From Eunapius fragilis (lineage: Eukaryota > Porifera > Demospongiae > Spongillida > Spongillidae), in the NCBI GenBank assembly GCA_963681505.1, contig OY811983.1, forward strand, positions 3,437,615-3,501,614: a stretch of DNA of 64,000 nt, written 5' to 3'. The translations under genes and the position numbers were made by a program. The notes below the pieces were generated by a model, which saw nothing but the letters and a program-made list of their open reading frames with translations, ran no database searches and was not told the DNA's origin. The number at the start of each line of letters is the position of its first letter. The first letter of the stretch is position 1. Positions 23,098 to 38,100 of the stretch are shown here, piece by piece.

Positions 23098-26000
23098 AGG
23101 TTACAGAGGGGAGGAGGGGAGGGGGGGGGATCAAGCCACATTTGTTGAATGTGTTTTTCATTGAACATTACCATTTCAAACATGAAATCCAGTAGAGAAA
23201 CAGACTCAAAAAGGTTGCATGTATGAATGCCTGAACACCAGCTTTGAAAATAGCTAGGGCATAGTAACAGCCACCTCGCCTTTTTCATCTCATTCAGATT
23301 GTATTAACTCACAATATTTAGGAACTGTTTTTTTTTTTAAAGCTTTACACATATAACTTCTATTGGTATGTATTTGCACTCGTGGCAAACTAATACATGT
23401 AGCTGTCACAAGCTCAACAGCCATATCGGCATCACCCTAGCCTTTGGGACTAGTCACTGCTTTGTATTCTGATATCTACCACTACAACCATCAGTATAGG
23501 TAAGATGCTCTATCTGTTTATGTATATATACTCCACTGTATTGGATAAAACTTATAATACTCATTTTAAAAATGGTACTGTATTTTTAAAATGGCTCTAC
23601 ATGGTGAGGACAAATATAGCAGCTGCATAGTGTCATTTGAGGTCAGACAACAGCAGAACATACATGTAGCGTTGCTATAGGCAGGTAAATGTTACTGGAA
23701 AAACACTATAAAGGTCTGTGTTTTTAAATATATGCTATGGTTGTAGTTAATTAATGGCTAGTTATGATTGGTGTATTAATATTAGAAAATGACCAATAAT
23801 TACTTGCACTACTCACTCCTTATTGATATGCCTTATACGATAAATTGAAATACTATGGGTCTTTGAAGAGGAAGAGGAAGATAACGAGATGGTCAAGGAG
23901 GAGATGAGATGTTAACTTTACATTAAAAGTATAAGTCCCTGTTCACCTTCAGATGATTTCTTGGTTGATGCTGTTAATTTGTACAACATGTCTGTACCCC
24001 ATGAGAGTGCAGTTAACACTGACAGTCTGGCCTCTTTTCCTTTTCGACAGCACACTATCAGCCACATTAGAAAATGTTCAATGTTTAACTCCCTTCTCTC
24101 CCAAAGCCCTACTGCTGACAAGGCTCGTCTTTCAGTGTCTTCTCTGTATGCCTCTGCATGGCTTTCTGGGGACCTCCCTATGCGTTGTGCCCAGAACACC
24201 CTTGTCACCGTGCCGTAACATTTAAGTGAGGTGGTGATGCCATATCCTGGCTGGCCACAAGGACCAAAACACCTCCAAGTCCAAGGTGTTCTCCGCCTCT
24301 ATGACCGCCTTAATATGACTCTTGTGAAAGCCAATGCCCGGGCCCTCCTCTTATGGGGTGGATGCTCACTCCTGGAGGGTGATAGTTCCTCACCATAAAC
24401 TTGTAGCCAATGTGAATATGTATTAATTGTACATGTATAATGGTGTATATTGAGGTGCACCAGTTGCCAAAAGTATTACTTCAAGTAACAAACTAAAGCT
24501 CATGAACATAGCAACCAAATATGGGTCTATTAGGCGATACAAAAAAATTCGACTTTTTTTGGTTGATATGTGAATGGTTCCTATGGATTGTGCAATCAAA
24601 ATGTATGAAGTGATTAGTATCAATCTGGTTCACGTGAAATAATAGTTGAAATAGAATGTGACTAACAATGGACAGGTTACATGGTTGTGTGCAAGCATAG
24701 CACACATTAGCTGTGACAGTGGGCATTACTGGTTTTTATATAAGAAGCTGCTTTGTAGCTCAGTTGCTGGCGATGCCACCGCGCTACGAAAGAGTCAGCT
24801 GACATGCTCATGCTTCTGAGCACGTGAAGATGGCTGAACTAGAGGCAGCATTCGATCATTCAGAGGAAACAAAGATATACATTCATATGCTCAAGAGTTG
24901 GTGCAAACCTTGCGCATAAAGACAAGGTCTCTACAGTTGTCATGCCAAGTTGGCCTTTAACAAGAAAAGCCACTGTAATTTTATTGTGTAACCAGTTTAC
25001 TTAATTATTATTTCAAAAACATTGCTTCAGATTATCAACTGCTCAACTTGATTCATTTTCTGACAATACTATTGAAAATGCATTTTAAAAATTAATTATT
25101 GCTAAAATTACATATATGAAATCAAGTTGTAGGCACTATGTCCATATACATAAATAAAAAATTGGTAGATTTTTACTGCATTGGTTTAAACGAACTGAAA
25201 ACACAAGTGACAATTTTGATTAATTATTTAACAATTTCAGTTACTTAAGTTCTTCAACAACTCTTGTAATTAGTATGATTAGAATTATATGAAAATCTGA
25301 AAGCACTGCATCAATATAAACTACAATGTAGCATTTGCAGGTTGGGTTAGTTATAAGTTCCTGTTTGCTTTTTTCACAATTACTATTTCCTCAGCTTCTC
25401 ATTTCAACCGTTCTTTTATTCTGTCGGTTTAAGTAAATAATATGTGTATTATTATATGTATGTTATGTTGCAGTTACTATGTTTTGTAATATCAAGATAT
25501 TACAACACATGATAACTGCAACACCTAATAATACACATTTTTTTAATAAACGTACTTAATTAGAATACAACTATAAAACATTGTCTGGGAGTAGGACCTG
25601 TTAAGGATGGCACTGGCGTTGGCCCTAACCAAAGTCAAACTTAGAGGCCATGTAGGCTGCTCAACATCTGAGATATTTCGCCATTGGTCCGAACAGCAAG
25701 TCGTAATGCTAATTGGGACAATGCTTGTCTTGCCTCTGCACCCCAAGATCCATACGTCTCAACAACATTATATGTGGATGCGTTACCATCCTAACTCTGA
25801 ACACATAGATTTTTATGTTCTTAAGCAAGAACCAGCAGCCCCAGCCATCCAGAGGAACCAATCATCACTGGAAGGGCACTTGCAAAAGACAGAATAATGA
25901 ATTCTTGAATTCGTTGTACAATGTACCCATTTCCTCCAGTAGTTATGTATTTAAGCATAAGACCACCTTAGTATTTTAGGAACTGTTTCCAAATCATTAA

Positions 26001-26174
26001 ATTGTGAATTTTTGTCTACCCTTTGCCAACCTATGCAATGGAGCACACTAACCTGGACTGCTGAGGATATGAGGACTCAAAACGTTTAAACAAGATGAAA
26101 TGGTTATCCATTGTTACAAATATACAGTTGCCCACAGTTATCAATATGTATATACATAACAAAACACTTTTTTT
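23098..26174. other. Intergenic with a LINE-like relic and a hairpin
   Basis: At 23,950-24,400 (plus) a fragment reads SPTADKARLSVSSLYASAWL. It matches the SSPADKARLLSVSAPHAASW segment at 6.5 kb, so it is a second, more decayed LINE-like C-terminal relic. At 25,442-25,538 there is an imperfect palindrome (GTTGCAGTTA against TAACTGCAAC, centre near 25,493). The rest is AT-rich without recognisable genes; the 96-codon frame at 25,607 is unsupported. Confidence 0.5.
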
Positions 26175-29100
26175 TTAGTACGTACAGCTGCTTAATTTAT
26201 ACATAACTGACATCATAGTGGGGCGTGTGTTAAAATCATTAATTGTACATTCACTAATTAGACGCACCATATCTGGTGCACGTGATGTGAGGCTTTGAAG
26301 CAGTGGTTCTCTCCTCTGCGCGTCTGGGAACTGTCTACTCATCATTTCTAATACAAGGACACCAAAACTGAAGGTGTCCATCTTGGGAGACTGCTGTGAA
26401 GGGTTAAGGCTCTCTGGGGCTGCATACACACTGCTGCCAGGTGCGACTGTTGATAACTGACGCAAAAAGTTGGCTGACCCATAATCGGATAACTTGGCTC
26501 TCCAATTTCCTGCTGCATGAGGTTCCAGCAACACATTAGCACTGCTCACATCTCTGTGGACAATGGGAACTGGTTTCATGGAGTGTAAATAATTCAAAGC
26601 CCTACAAATATCCTTAGCTACAGGTACGACCTGCAGACTTAGTAGTCTTCCATTTTCTATGACTGTTCTTAAACTAGTGGGCATCAGCTCTGTGAGGATG
26701 ATACACTCCCTATCCACAGTGGCTCCAATGAACAGCAGAAGGTTAGGATGATGAACCATGGCAGCCATGTTCATTTCTCTCTTGAATAACTCAATGTTGT
26801 ATGGAGATATGATTGTGCGGTGTAGGAGTTTGGCAGCAACATCAAGGCCACGAAACTTTGCTGCTTTCACCACACACCATCCCCCTGAGCCCAAGACCTG
26901 GTCAGTTAGATCTATTTCCTCCCTCTGTATGGTCCATGATGGCATTCCTTCAGCTTCCCTAACTCTTTCTTTGGCCATCTTGGCTTCCTTTTCAGCTGAA
27001 GTAGCAGTTTCTTCAGCTTCTCTAGCTATCTTTCTAGCTATCTCAGCTTCCATCTCAGCTGCGATAGCTCTTTCTTCAGCTGCAATAGCTCTTTCTTCAG
27101 CTTCAATAGCCCTTATGTCAGATGCAGTAGCTTCCCTTTCAGCTGTTGCTGCCCTCTCATTAGCCATCTCAGCTTCCTTTTCAGCTGCAGTAGCTCTTTC
27201 CTCATCCCTGAGAATCAGTTTACCCTGGAAAATATCATGACAGTACCTTTTCAGAAACACAAGAGGAATACTTTGCTGATAACTGACCTCTGATATTTCA
27301 TTCAATATTATGGTGCAAAATGAACAGGTAATCTCCAAAGAAGTGCTGATTTGAGCAAAACGATATTATAGATTAAAATTAACTCACTTCGTTTGCATTC
27401 AAAACACCAACGAGAGCAGTAGAGCATAATACCCAGTACCAACACACCTGCACACATGGTAGTGAGTCCTATGGGATGAGCACAGTACACAAGTATGTTA
27501 ATAAGCTAAAATGGTTATGTGCGACTTGTTTATAGATTTTAAGGTGATACCTTTATGAGCATTTTCTAGGTCATTTTTCAAGAGAGTGACATTTTGTCTG
27601 AGCTGGTTATGCCCTACGCTGCAGTGTTGAAGTTCTTTATTCAGAAATGTGACATTGTAAAGATGTGTGGTTCTTTCTCCCTGCAGTTTCTTTTCATACA
27701 TCTCCATAGCTTTGTCCTGGTTTTTTCTGAACTGGTTATACTCTTCACTGCAGTGTTGAAGTTCTTTATTCAGAACTGTCACATTGTGAAGATGTGCGGC
27801 TCTTTCACTTTGCAGTTTCTTTTCATACACCTCCATAGCTTGGTCCTGGTTTTTTCTGAACTGGTTATGCTCTTCACTGCAGTTTTGAAGTTTCTTAGTT
27901 AGAAGTTCGACATTGTGGTCATGTGTGGTTATTTCATTCTGTAGAATGTTTTCATACTCCTCCACAATCTGTTCAAGGCTTTCAACTGTGTACTGTAAAA
28001 AAGTGACTTAACACTCCAAAAGGTGGAGTAATGCATGCTCCTAACAATATTGGAGTGATGCGCACTGTCAAGTGTTTGTCCCTCATTAATTTGAGTGTAT
28101 CTATAACATCTGCATGCAATATTGAAGTATTTCCTGACTGAATAAGAAATTTATGTGCAAGGAGTAATGCAACTAGTGTGGGGGGGGGGGATGGACTTAG
28201 GTTGGGTTGAGCCAACAACTAATCACACTCTGTTCACCGATGTAGAAACACACCATTCCGTTTCATTTGTACGCATTACATATAATAAACATGCATTTGT
28301 GGGGTTACTGCATTCTGTGCTATTTCAACTCTGCAAACTAAATATCTGGAGTTCAAATATCAAAATTACACTGGCTTTGCTCCTAAAAGGATTCACTTAG
28401 TAGCATATGGAGAGATGCTTGCTCCAGCCACACCAGAGTGCAGGACACCCAGTATAATTGTCATAAATAACATGAGTGCAGAGTTTAATTGACAATTCAA
28501 ATGAGCATTTAAAACCTGACTGCTGGTCAATGAGTTGCAAAGTTATGTTAAGAATGTTTGATATTATTGCACAGTTGGAAGAACCATTTCATTCTGGCAG
28601 ATAGAAGACATTTTATAATGAATTAATTCTAATTTAGCAAAATGTTCAAGTTTTTATTCAAGCGTTATATTCAATACGTACTTCACAATAACCAAGTAGG
28701 GGGCTTTACTATGTGGAGACTGACTCCAATTATTTAGTTGCATATTTATGATTTGCAGAAATTTTCAAGGCTTTTTCCATAATGGTACTATTAACTAAGT
28801 CATGTGGTGGCTGACTCCAATTATTTAGTCCTCATACCGGCATACACTTTAGCTCCTTGGTTAATTTGCTCATCATAGTTGCAAGTCACCATTGATGCGA
28901 GCTTCTCTATCCCAATATGACCACCGCAAAACATGTGAAATTCAAAGTCATTATCAGTCATATTATCATGCAGGAAATAACTTAGATGGCAAATAATGTA
29001 AAGTTCACTATCCAGAATGACGAAATCCTACGAGTTTCATAAAATTATTTTTTGATTGGTTAAATGTTTCCAAATGTGGTATTATATAGTGGACACCATG

Positions 29101-32100
29101 CTCTGATGGATTTATAATGAACTCAAAACAGCACTGCATGGTAGGAAATTTGTCTCTCATTACAGACATGGACAGGTCAGATTTACCTAATATTACTGCC
29201 TTTGTTCTAACCCACCCTAAAAAGTATCCCGTCACATTTGATTGCAATGGAGCATGCTACATCTGATACATGTATTCATGCTCCACTGTCTGTTGTATAT
29301 AGGTGTACGTACCAACTTCAAAATCTCCTTTCTGACCCGAGCATTCTTTGCAACACCTAATGCTGTCCGTCGATACTGTGTCAGTCAAGCCATATATATT
29401 AATGTTGTACATTTCATATTTGAACTTGAAGCATGCTTACCTTATCTCGAATCTTAGTGTTTGGCTTTGCAGAAAGAAATTGTCGCACAATATCAACATT
29501 CCCAACATTTGCAGCCACATGCAGAGGTGTTTTTCCATCCTATGATTGCAATTGGACAAACCACTTATAACATAGCTAAATGATAATGAAATGTACAGCA
29601 TGCATGACATGTACATGTAGTTTATCATATCTTAATGTTTGGCTTGTTCAGGAGCTTAGTAGTGGCATCATGTACATGATGCATGATAAGATTTTGGCAG
29701 AGTATTCATGAAAATACTGTGTACCAATTCAGTGTTCAATTCTTACATGAGCTGCATCACAGCAACTACACTCATCCTACACCATGAAATAGCGGATAAA
29801 ACGATAGAGACAGTTTTTGAGATAGTAGTTTTGAAGTCACACATTCAATGACATCAAGTTTGCAAGAAGATCAGGAAGAAATATGGAAGAGGGCATTTCA
29901 GACAAAATAAACAAGCTCCTTAATTTCTGAGAATATTACATTGTGGGTTTGACAAGAGTAAAAAATCCGAATCAGCCCCAGGTTTTGTGAAACATACATG
30001 TAAGGTTATTATGTTCACCTTGTATCCAGCTGAGTAAGAGTAAATGAGTGGAATGCCTCAGAAGAGAACACAGTGCTACTAAGAGGCAGTAGTACGAGGA
30101 CAACTATTAAGGTATCAGAGGAGTTCGTCTCTGATTGGCTTGTGATACAGACATAACTTGAACTGCAGATGATGCGGTCCACCAAAAGCATAATATCATG
30201 GCATTGGGACCGAACTGGGAAGAGCAATATACGTCCAGTAACATCTAAGCCGCATACCTGTGCATGCTCTGTATGAATTAAATTACATGATTCATTTAAT
30301 TTTTGTATATTGATACCAGCACATTACATATGCATCATATTGTACCTGCGCACAGTCACTTTCCATGATACCGAGGCCTATGCTTTACATTAGATGTTGA
30401 GAAGTAAACTACTATTGCAGAGACAGACTCACTGTCATGACTTTTGGGTGTCACACACTCACTTATAACTGGGCCCCAAACCTGCTGCACCTTGAACAAT
30501 CAATTGATTATTGGCCTGAAGTTAAGACTGTGGACTGTAACCTCAAATGTGCCAAATATAATACTCGCGTACAATCAAAATGGCCAAATGTTTTTTTGTC
30601 ACTCGATTTCAAATTCTTTCTCACAAATCCAATATTAAGTGTCTTCTGGTGATACGCTGCATATTTGTTTCTGCACTGATTTGGTTGGTATGGAGAATTG
30701 TTAATTGTAATTGTATATGGCTTCGCATGAATATCCTGTGGTTGTGATTACACAAACTGAATGTCACTGCAACAGATTCGATGACTGAATATCGCTATCA
30801 ACTGGCTCAGCTGGCTGCACGATCTGCACCTATGGGCTTAACCATGGCTCTGGTAAAGCTATTTGGTCGGAAGGCATGGCTCTCATCCTTGCTTTCTTGT
30901 GTGAAAGCTGACAGTAGTTAGCACCTCTTGCACACTTGCTTCCTCTTAATGGACATGTGTCAGTCAGTGGTGGCTAAGGCATTAATTGGTATATACAAAT
31001 TCTAATTGATAAGGCCATTAAATTTCATTCAGAAGTTGACAAGTAAGCGACCAGCTACATGGTATGTGATGTAATTATACGTTCAGTACACATGCGCAAG
31101 TGATAAGCCTGAACCAATTGTCATGTAACATAGGAGTGTATGGGCATGTTTGCATGAGTGTGTGGGTATGGAATATGGGTATGGAATATGAATATGGGTA
31201 TGGGAGTAGTTACATTATGATTACTGTCTGTACTGTTATATTCGTTACACGCATTTGTGGACTCACAATGTCTTGACTGTTAACATCCACACCTGCTGAA
31301 ATCAGTGCCTGAGTTACTTCCCAAGTAAAAATGGCAAGCTTGTGACAACCTTGCCACATGGTTGCTGCAACCTTGTTTACAACCTTGTAAGATAAACATG
31401 GTTGTTTAATAGTTGTGGAAGGTTGCAGACAGGTTGTAGGATTTATGACAAGCTTGTCTTATGGTTGTAGAAGGTAGTAGTTGGTTGTAGAATTGTTTAA
31501 GGCAGTTCATGACAAGCTTACTATATGGTTGTAGAAGGTTGTAGGGGATTGTAAGATTAATTAATGCTGTTTATGACAAGATTGTACTGTAGAAGTTTAT
31601 CATCATTGAATGCATGCATGGATGCATGACCAAGGGAGGCAACAGATTCGAAGATGTTAATTTACATGTAATTCTTAATTTACTACAGATATACTTAGAT
31701 GTCGCTCTATTTAAATCATAAATACATGATCAAATTGCCATGCAATGTGAAGTGATTACATACTGTCATGCACAATGTTTGTACTTTACATAACATTACA
31801 AAAGAACATGAATGTTGTTCAAATTATGCACAAGTATATGTTCAAGTAAACATGTATAAATCTATTCAACTTCTTTTGAGTTGGGAAATATACTTGCATA
31901 GATGTGATCTTCTTTATACTGCATCAATATGCACTTGTCCTTGATACATTTTATAGGTATGCACTTCTTGAGTCCAGTCACTGAACTACATATTTAAAAT
32001 GAAAGTGTTACCATTTTAAATATAATGTATACTATAGCTATGTTAAACGTACGGCAGATTTAGCTTTGTAATGTGTTGGTCAATGGAGCAATCTGTGACA

Positions 32101-35100
32101 GAATCGTTACTCAGAATTTCTCCAGTTGGAATAAAAGGGAAGACAATTGCATATGCATCATGATTCTCACATAGGACAACCAATAATAACTCTCCATAAC
32201 ATGTCATGCCATCTTGATCGCAGAATACGATTCCAGAATTATTACGAAGAAGGCCTTTGTGTAACTTTCTTTTAGTTTTCACTATTCTGCCAGTGCTTCT
32301 GAAATGTATTTTGGAGTACAACACAACAGGATAATCAGCTGGGATTGCAAAACCACCTTTGGTAAATACAGCAATGTGCTCTTGGGTAAGCTCAGTGCCA
32401 CATGGTTTTCCATGCATACAGATATCAGCTGATATGAAATTGCAATGGCTGCATTGGATAAAACAGATGCAGCAATGAAAAGCACATATCAAACAATACT
32501 ATACCTTTTACTCCTTCCATAAGAGTTAGACATTTTCCAAAACAGTTCTTCCTCTTTGCTTCCAGTAGCAATTTTTTTACCAAGCAGTGGTAACGTTGAT
32601 ATTACTCCAATACGATTAGCAATCTGATTTATAAACAAGTGGTAAAAATTAACTTATCATAACACATATGAGATGTATACCTGCTTTTCAACACATGTTG
32701 TTCCATGAAATAGCTTCAACATTTCACCATTTGCAGACTCAAACGGAAAACATGAATGAGCCCAAAGTGGACCCAATGACTTCACTACATCTGGAAGATG
32801 TATAAGTCCATGGAGATTCATTGAACTGTATCTTTCACCTATCACAAATATACATGTAGAAATACACATACATGTATTTATGATAAATGCGAGGAATAAA
32901 CTGAATGCATGAAAACGGTTAATTACCATACAGAACCGGAAAAAGATAGGTGTAGTGCATTAATAGTTCTCCACTTTTTGAGATGTCTTCTTCCTCCACA
33001 GTGTCTTTCAACAATAAATATATGCCTTCCACAAATAAGAGATGATGTTGGTAATAGTCGCTATGCAAAAATCTTTGCAGTACTACAGGGCTGTAGTGTA
33101 GTAACCACGTTCTTAGTTCGTATGCTGCGCAGTGCAAACACATACATGCATGTAAACACACCTATCTGCATGCAGGCATTACACACAAACATGTATATAT
33201 ATACACTTGTACCTTTCCAATAATTCAAGGTTCCTTCAATACTTCTTGGTGCTCTTAATATTTCATCAGGTGGAGTAATGGCACACAATAATCTATCTAT
33301 TTCTTTAATGTGACATCGGAGATACCATGGTTGCTTAGAATGGGTTGAATCAAACCAAAGATGCAGTAGAAGTCGAGTTATTCCAAGACACCCAATGTGC
33401 ATGTAATCAAAGCTGACACCCTTAATAATATTAAACCGTGGAATGGTTGCCAACCATGAAGGCCCTTTAATACCACGGACCTATATGCAAGTAACACATA
33501 GATACAATTAACTGTATATATATATGTTGTGTATATGAATATCAAATCTACCCACAGGAGATCCAGAAAGTACAGCATCAGCTGCATTTTGCCAGTACTG
33601 CTCACAGGTTCTCATTGGTCCTGTTGGATCTTCAAGTTGATATGGAAAGGTCATCACTTGTCCATTATTTGCTGTTTTAACTACTGCTCCTTAAAAAAGT
33701 AGTAATTAAATTTAGGATAACTGTACTCATTATTGAAATTATGTGAATTTATAAAAATACTTGCCTTTTTGAGTGCAACGCAGGCATGCATAATAACCAT
33801 TAAATTGCACCATATTTGTGAGCAGAGCTCTTGCTGGTAAATCACATGTACAAGCTAAAAGCACTGCTTGACTTCTGAAATGGATGTGACTATCTCCGTT
33901 TAATGTAACTTCAACACCTACGCATATAGATATGACACACAAATTACTGTAGTCTAGTATATATATGCACGCACATGCATGTATACATACCTTCAGAGTA
34001 TAACTTTGCCAAAGTGTCACCTAAATATCTTAATACAAAAGTCATCTCTGGTTTTCCTTTTCCATACCAGAGACCTGCTACCAGTCTGTTCTCTATTAAG
34101 TGCCTGCATGCAAGAAAAATATGTTTTCAATCAATCTGAACAATTTAGATGCATAAATAATTAAACCATATATGGTATAAGCACATGTATACTGATCGAA
34201 TTAAATAATGATAATAAAATACCTGCATGCATGCATGGGCGGAATTATAATATGTCAGTGTACCTTTTTTTAATAGGAAGCTCATTTATTTGAAGGTAGA
34301 TTGGCCACAATGAGAAGGATGACGATTTAAACACTGGAACACCATCTGCATTTAGGGTGAATGATACGTTATTTTTGTTGCTTAGAAATCCATCCTTAAT
34401 CAGTGCGCGATACAAAGCACCATCATACACATCACAGTAATGACTTCTTTTTTCACAACGGAAATGATACATCTGATGTATATCTTCCCAACATCCTGTA
34501 CAAAAAAATTATCATGATTATTATAATGCACACTATAGCTATATAGATCATGATTATACATGCAGATATAAGTAATACATTCATACACATCGCATGTATA
34601 CAGATCTTGCTAGCACACAAATATGATGCACATGCATGTACATCAGTCTTACTTTGTAATACATTTTGCAATTGCAACTCCAATGGAAGCTCTACAAACG
34701 TTGATCTCGATCCTTTAGATAGTAGTGTGGCTTTACATTTAGGGCAGTGCTGTGCATCTTTGGAAATATCTTGCATACAGTTATTACAAAAATAATGAAA
34801 CTCAAGAGGAAAGTTCATTGCCATAAAAGGCTTATTGAACATATATACAGATGAGGGCAAGTCTATTTTTGGCATGAAAATGTGAAGAAGTTTAAGAAGG
34901 TCTGATATAGCTTCCTGTGTTAAATTGTGTCGCATGATGTATTGCATTAAGAGTACATTGGATTCTGATGGTTCAGAACTCAATGAATCAACTTGTTCAT
35001 CACGACACACACCTGGAATAAATTCTGTCTCCCTGGGTAATTCGTCATCGGCTAAACACTCTGAGAAATTGCTTGGATTGGAATAATCATTTGGTAAAAA

Positions 35101-38100
35101 TTCTGGCTCTTCGGGTAAATCACGTAAAATCGGTACAAAATGCTGCTCAAGCATTACATCATGCTGCTCAAGCATTACATCATTTTCAGGGACATTGAAT
35201 GGCTCATCTGTCACGGTTGTATAGGCTTCTTGCTTATCATTCTGTTCTACGTGTTCCGCACACTCACAGTCTGCATTTACAGTAGTTTGCTGACCAGCTT
35301 CCCCAATAGCCATGTCACAACGCCGTTTCTTCTTTATCCTGTAGCGTGTAGTTCTGCTTGTCGCAAGTTTTGACAGAGGGTCTGAAAACTGAAATTGGAT
35401 TGAGTTGTGTACTCGTCTACTTGCACCCGCCATTTCAAAAAAAAAAGAACAACTTATTAACGAGCACGTGATGCTTCACATGTTTTATTTTAAATTGGCA
35501 TGGTTGAAAGCAGAGCCATAGTTCCGATGACATCGCTCCCGTGTCCGAGTTTTCTGTTAGTAAGATGGCTTGACGACGAAATGTTGAGCGTCATTTCTGA
35601 GAAAACCGTCCGACAAGGTGGCCAAACGTACGTGGGAGCTATATCACAGTTCAAATGGTGTGGGAAAAAGCTTTATGATGGTGAAGTGCTCGCAAAATCT
35701 GGTAAGAATACGTAAGAATGTGTGACTGAAAGAGAAATGATGATGTATCTATGTATGAAGTACTGTACGAATTGGTTTAGGCGATTGTGTAGTTTACGGT
35801 CCCTAAGTACAGGTAAGTTAATATCGCGCAAGGCGATGGAAGAGCGGTCTGCTGACCTTTTCCTCCTTGCTAGAGCGACTGGCTTATTGTACAAGCTAGT
35901 CATTTTAGGATCGGGCCAAGATAACTAACGCTTTACTCCTTTTGATACTCGTAGTGCTAGTGGATATGTCCGCCAGCACTTCTTGTTTTACAAGTAGTTA
36001 AGCATTAGTTGTCTCGGCCCAATCCTAAATGCATGGACTTGTACAATAAGCCAGTATCGTTAAATGCAAGTATAGGTCCTTTCTATCAACACTTTTTTTG
36101 CTGTACACCTGGGTGAAATTCGATCAGGACAATTAATAGACACTACGATGGATCATGCCTGCATGGATTGAATGAATATGATGTCATGTCAAAAATGAAT
36201 AACAATGAAATAAATATACTGTAAGATAAAATACACTCTGTGAACTAGGTCCTAGAGCTGGTTTATCTATATTTCAATTAAGGTGATCGTCGAGATCTAG
36301 AGAAGAAAATTGATCAGCTAATTGCTATGGAGATCACACGTGATGAACTTCTTGAAAGTGCTGCAACAGAAGTTCATTCTACGACACCTACAAAGTTGGA
36401 TCCAATTGAGAGACCATCAAAGAAGAAAAAAAAAATCTCCCAACATGAGCGCATACTAGCCCACAAAGACATTTTTCATCACCACATGATGGGAAAGCAG
36501 CGTGGTGAGAAAAATAAGTGTATACATGTACTTGTTTGTGAATGCACATTACAAAACAACTTTCAAGTGCAAGTGTAAAGCATGCATGGTATAATGATGG
36601 AATAATGTCTTTTTATAGTTACTCGTAGTGTTGTGTACCAATCGAATGATATGAGAGGGACCACACTCAATCATGGCGATGTTTCTGTGAGTTGATTTTT
36701 ACATGTTAATGTAATTGTAATCTGATTTCCATGCATTTAGGTGCAACTCCTAGATACTGTGGATGATGTTAACTCTTTTACAACCACTGCGGATGAGGTA
36801 ATAATTTGTTGTAATTACACAAGCTAATCATTAACTACATGTCATTCTTTTGCAGGCACACCACCAGACTGATCAGTCACCATTCTCATTTCCAGCTGGA
36901 TCACCTGCCCTAGTTGGTCGTAGTCAGCCTTCTGTGAGATCACCTTCACCAGTTGTCAGTTCCAATGCCTCTCTTGGTCGTAGTCAGTCGTCTGTGAGAT
37001 CACCTTCACCAGTTGTCCGTTCCAATGCCTCTCTTGGTCGTAGTCAGTCTTCTGTGAGATCACCTTTACCAGTTGTCCGTTCCAACGCCTCTCTTGGTCG
37101 TAGTCAGTCCTCTGTAAGATCACTTTCACCAGGTGTCCGTTCCAATGCCTCTCTTGGTCATAGTCAGTCTTCTGTGAGATCACCTTCACCAGTTGTCCGT
37201 TCCAATTCCTCTCTTGGTCGTAGTCAGTCTTCTGTGAGATCACCTTTACCAGTAGTCCGATCCAATGCCTCTCTTGGTCGTAGTCAGTCGTCTGTGAGAT
37301 CACCTTCACCAGTAGTCCGATCCAATGCCTCTCTTGGTTGTAGTCAGTCGTCTGTGAGATCACCTTCACCAGTTGTCCGTTCTAATTCCTCTCTTGGTCG
37401 TAGTCAGTCTTCTGTGAGATCACCTTCACCAGTAGTCCGATCCAATGCCTCTCTTGGTCGTAGTCAGTCGTCTGTGAGATCACCTTCACCAGTTGTCCGT
37501 TCCAATTCCTCTCTTGGTCGTAGTCAGTCTTCTGTGAGATCACCTTCACCAGCTGTCCATTCCAATGCCTCTCTTGGTCGTAGTCAGTCGTCTATGATAT
37601 CACCTTCACCAGTTATCCGTTCCAATGTCTCTCTTGGTCGTAGTCAGTGGTCTGTGAGATCACCTTCACCAGTTGTCCGTTCCAATGCCTCTCTTCGTCG
37701 TAGTCAGTCTTCTGTGAGATCACCTTCACCAGTTGTCTGTTCCAATGCCTCCATTGGTCGCAGTCAGTCACCTATTGGTGGTGTGAAAAGACATGTGCAG
37801 GTATGTGAAAATTTTGTTGCATTTACACAAGTCAAATAAGGTAATACTTGTAGGTTGAATTAGTAGAGGGCTATGGGGTGTATCTTTCTAAACGCCAGCT
37901 GGAAGAAGCGATAGACCAGAGCAATAACTCGCCTACTAAGCTGATAAGAAATCTCCTTACTGTATTTTTTACGCCATCTGTCTTGGCTTCGTCAAGTTGT
38001 GGGGGTACAAGAAAATTTCCATGCCTCAACAGAGATGTAATAGCTGCTTGTATACGTAAGTTTACTAATTGTATGCACTTCTTTCATTTATATAGTCCTT

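Noticed and set aside
24745..24800. TAGCTCAGTTGC resembling a tRNA A box
   Set aside because: No B box (GGTTCGANTCC) and no cloverleaf at a sensible distance; likely chance.
25607..25897. 96-codon plus-strand frame
   Set aside because: No recognisable domain, no exon context, and it overlaps a competing minus frame.
36956..37369. 137-codon minus-strand frame with a neat repeat
   Set aside because: Shadow of the 60-bp coding repeat of the BEN gene, which is supported by splice phase on the plus strand.
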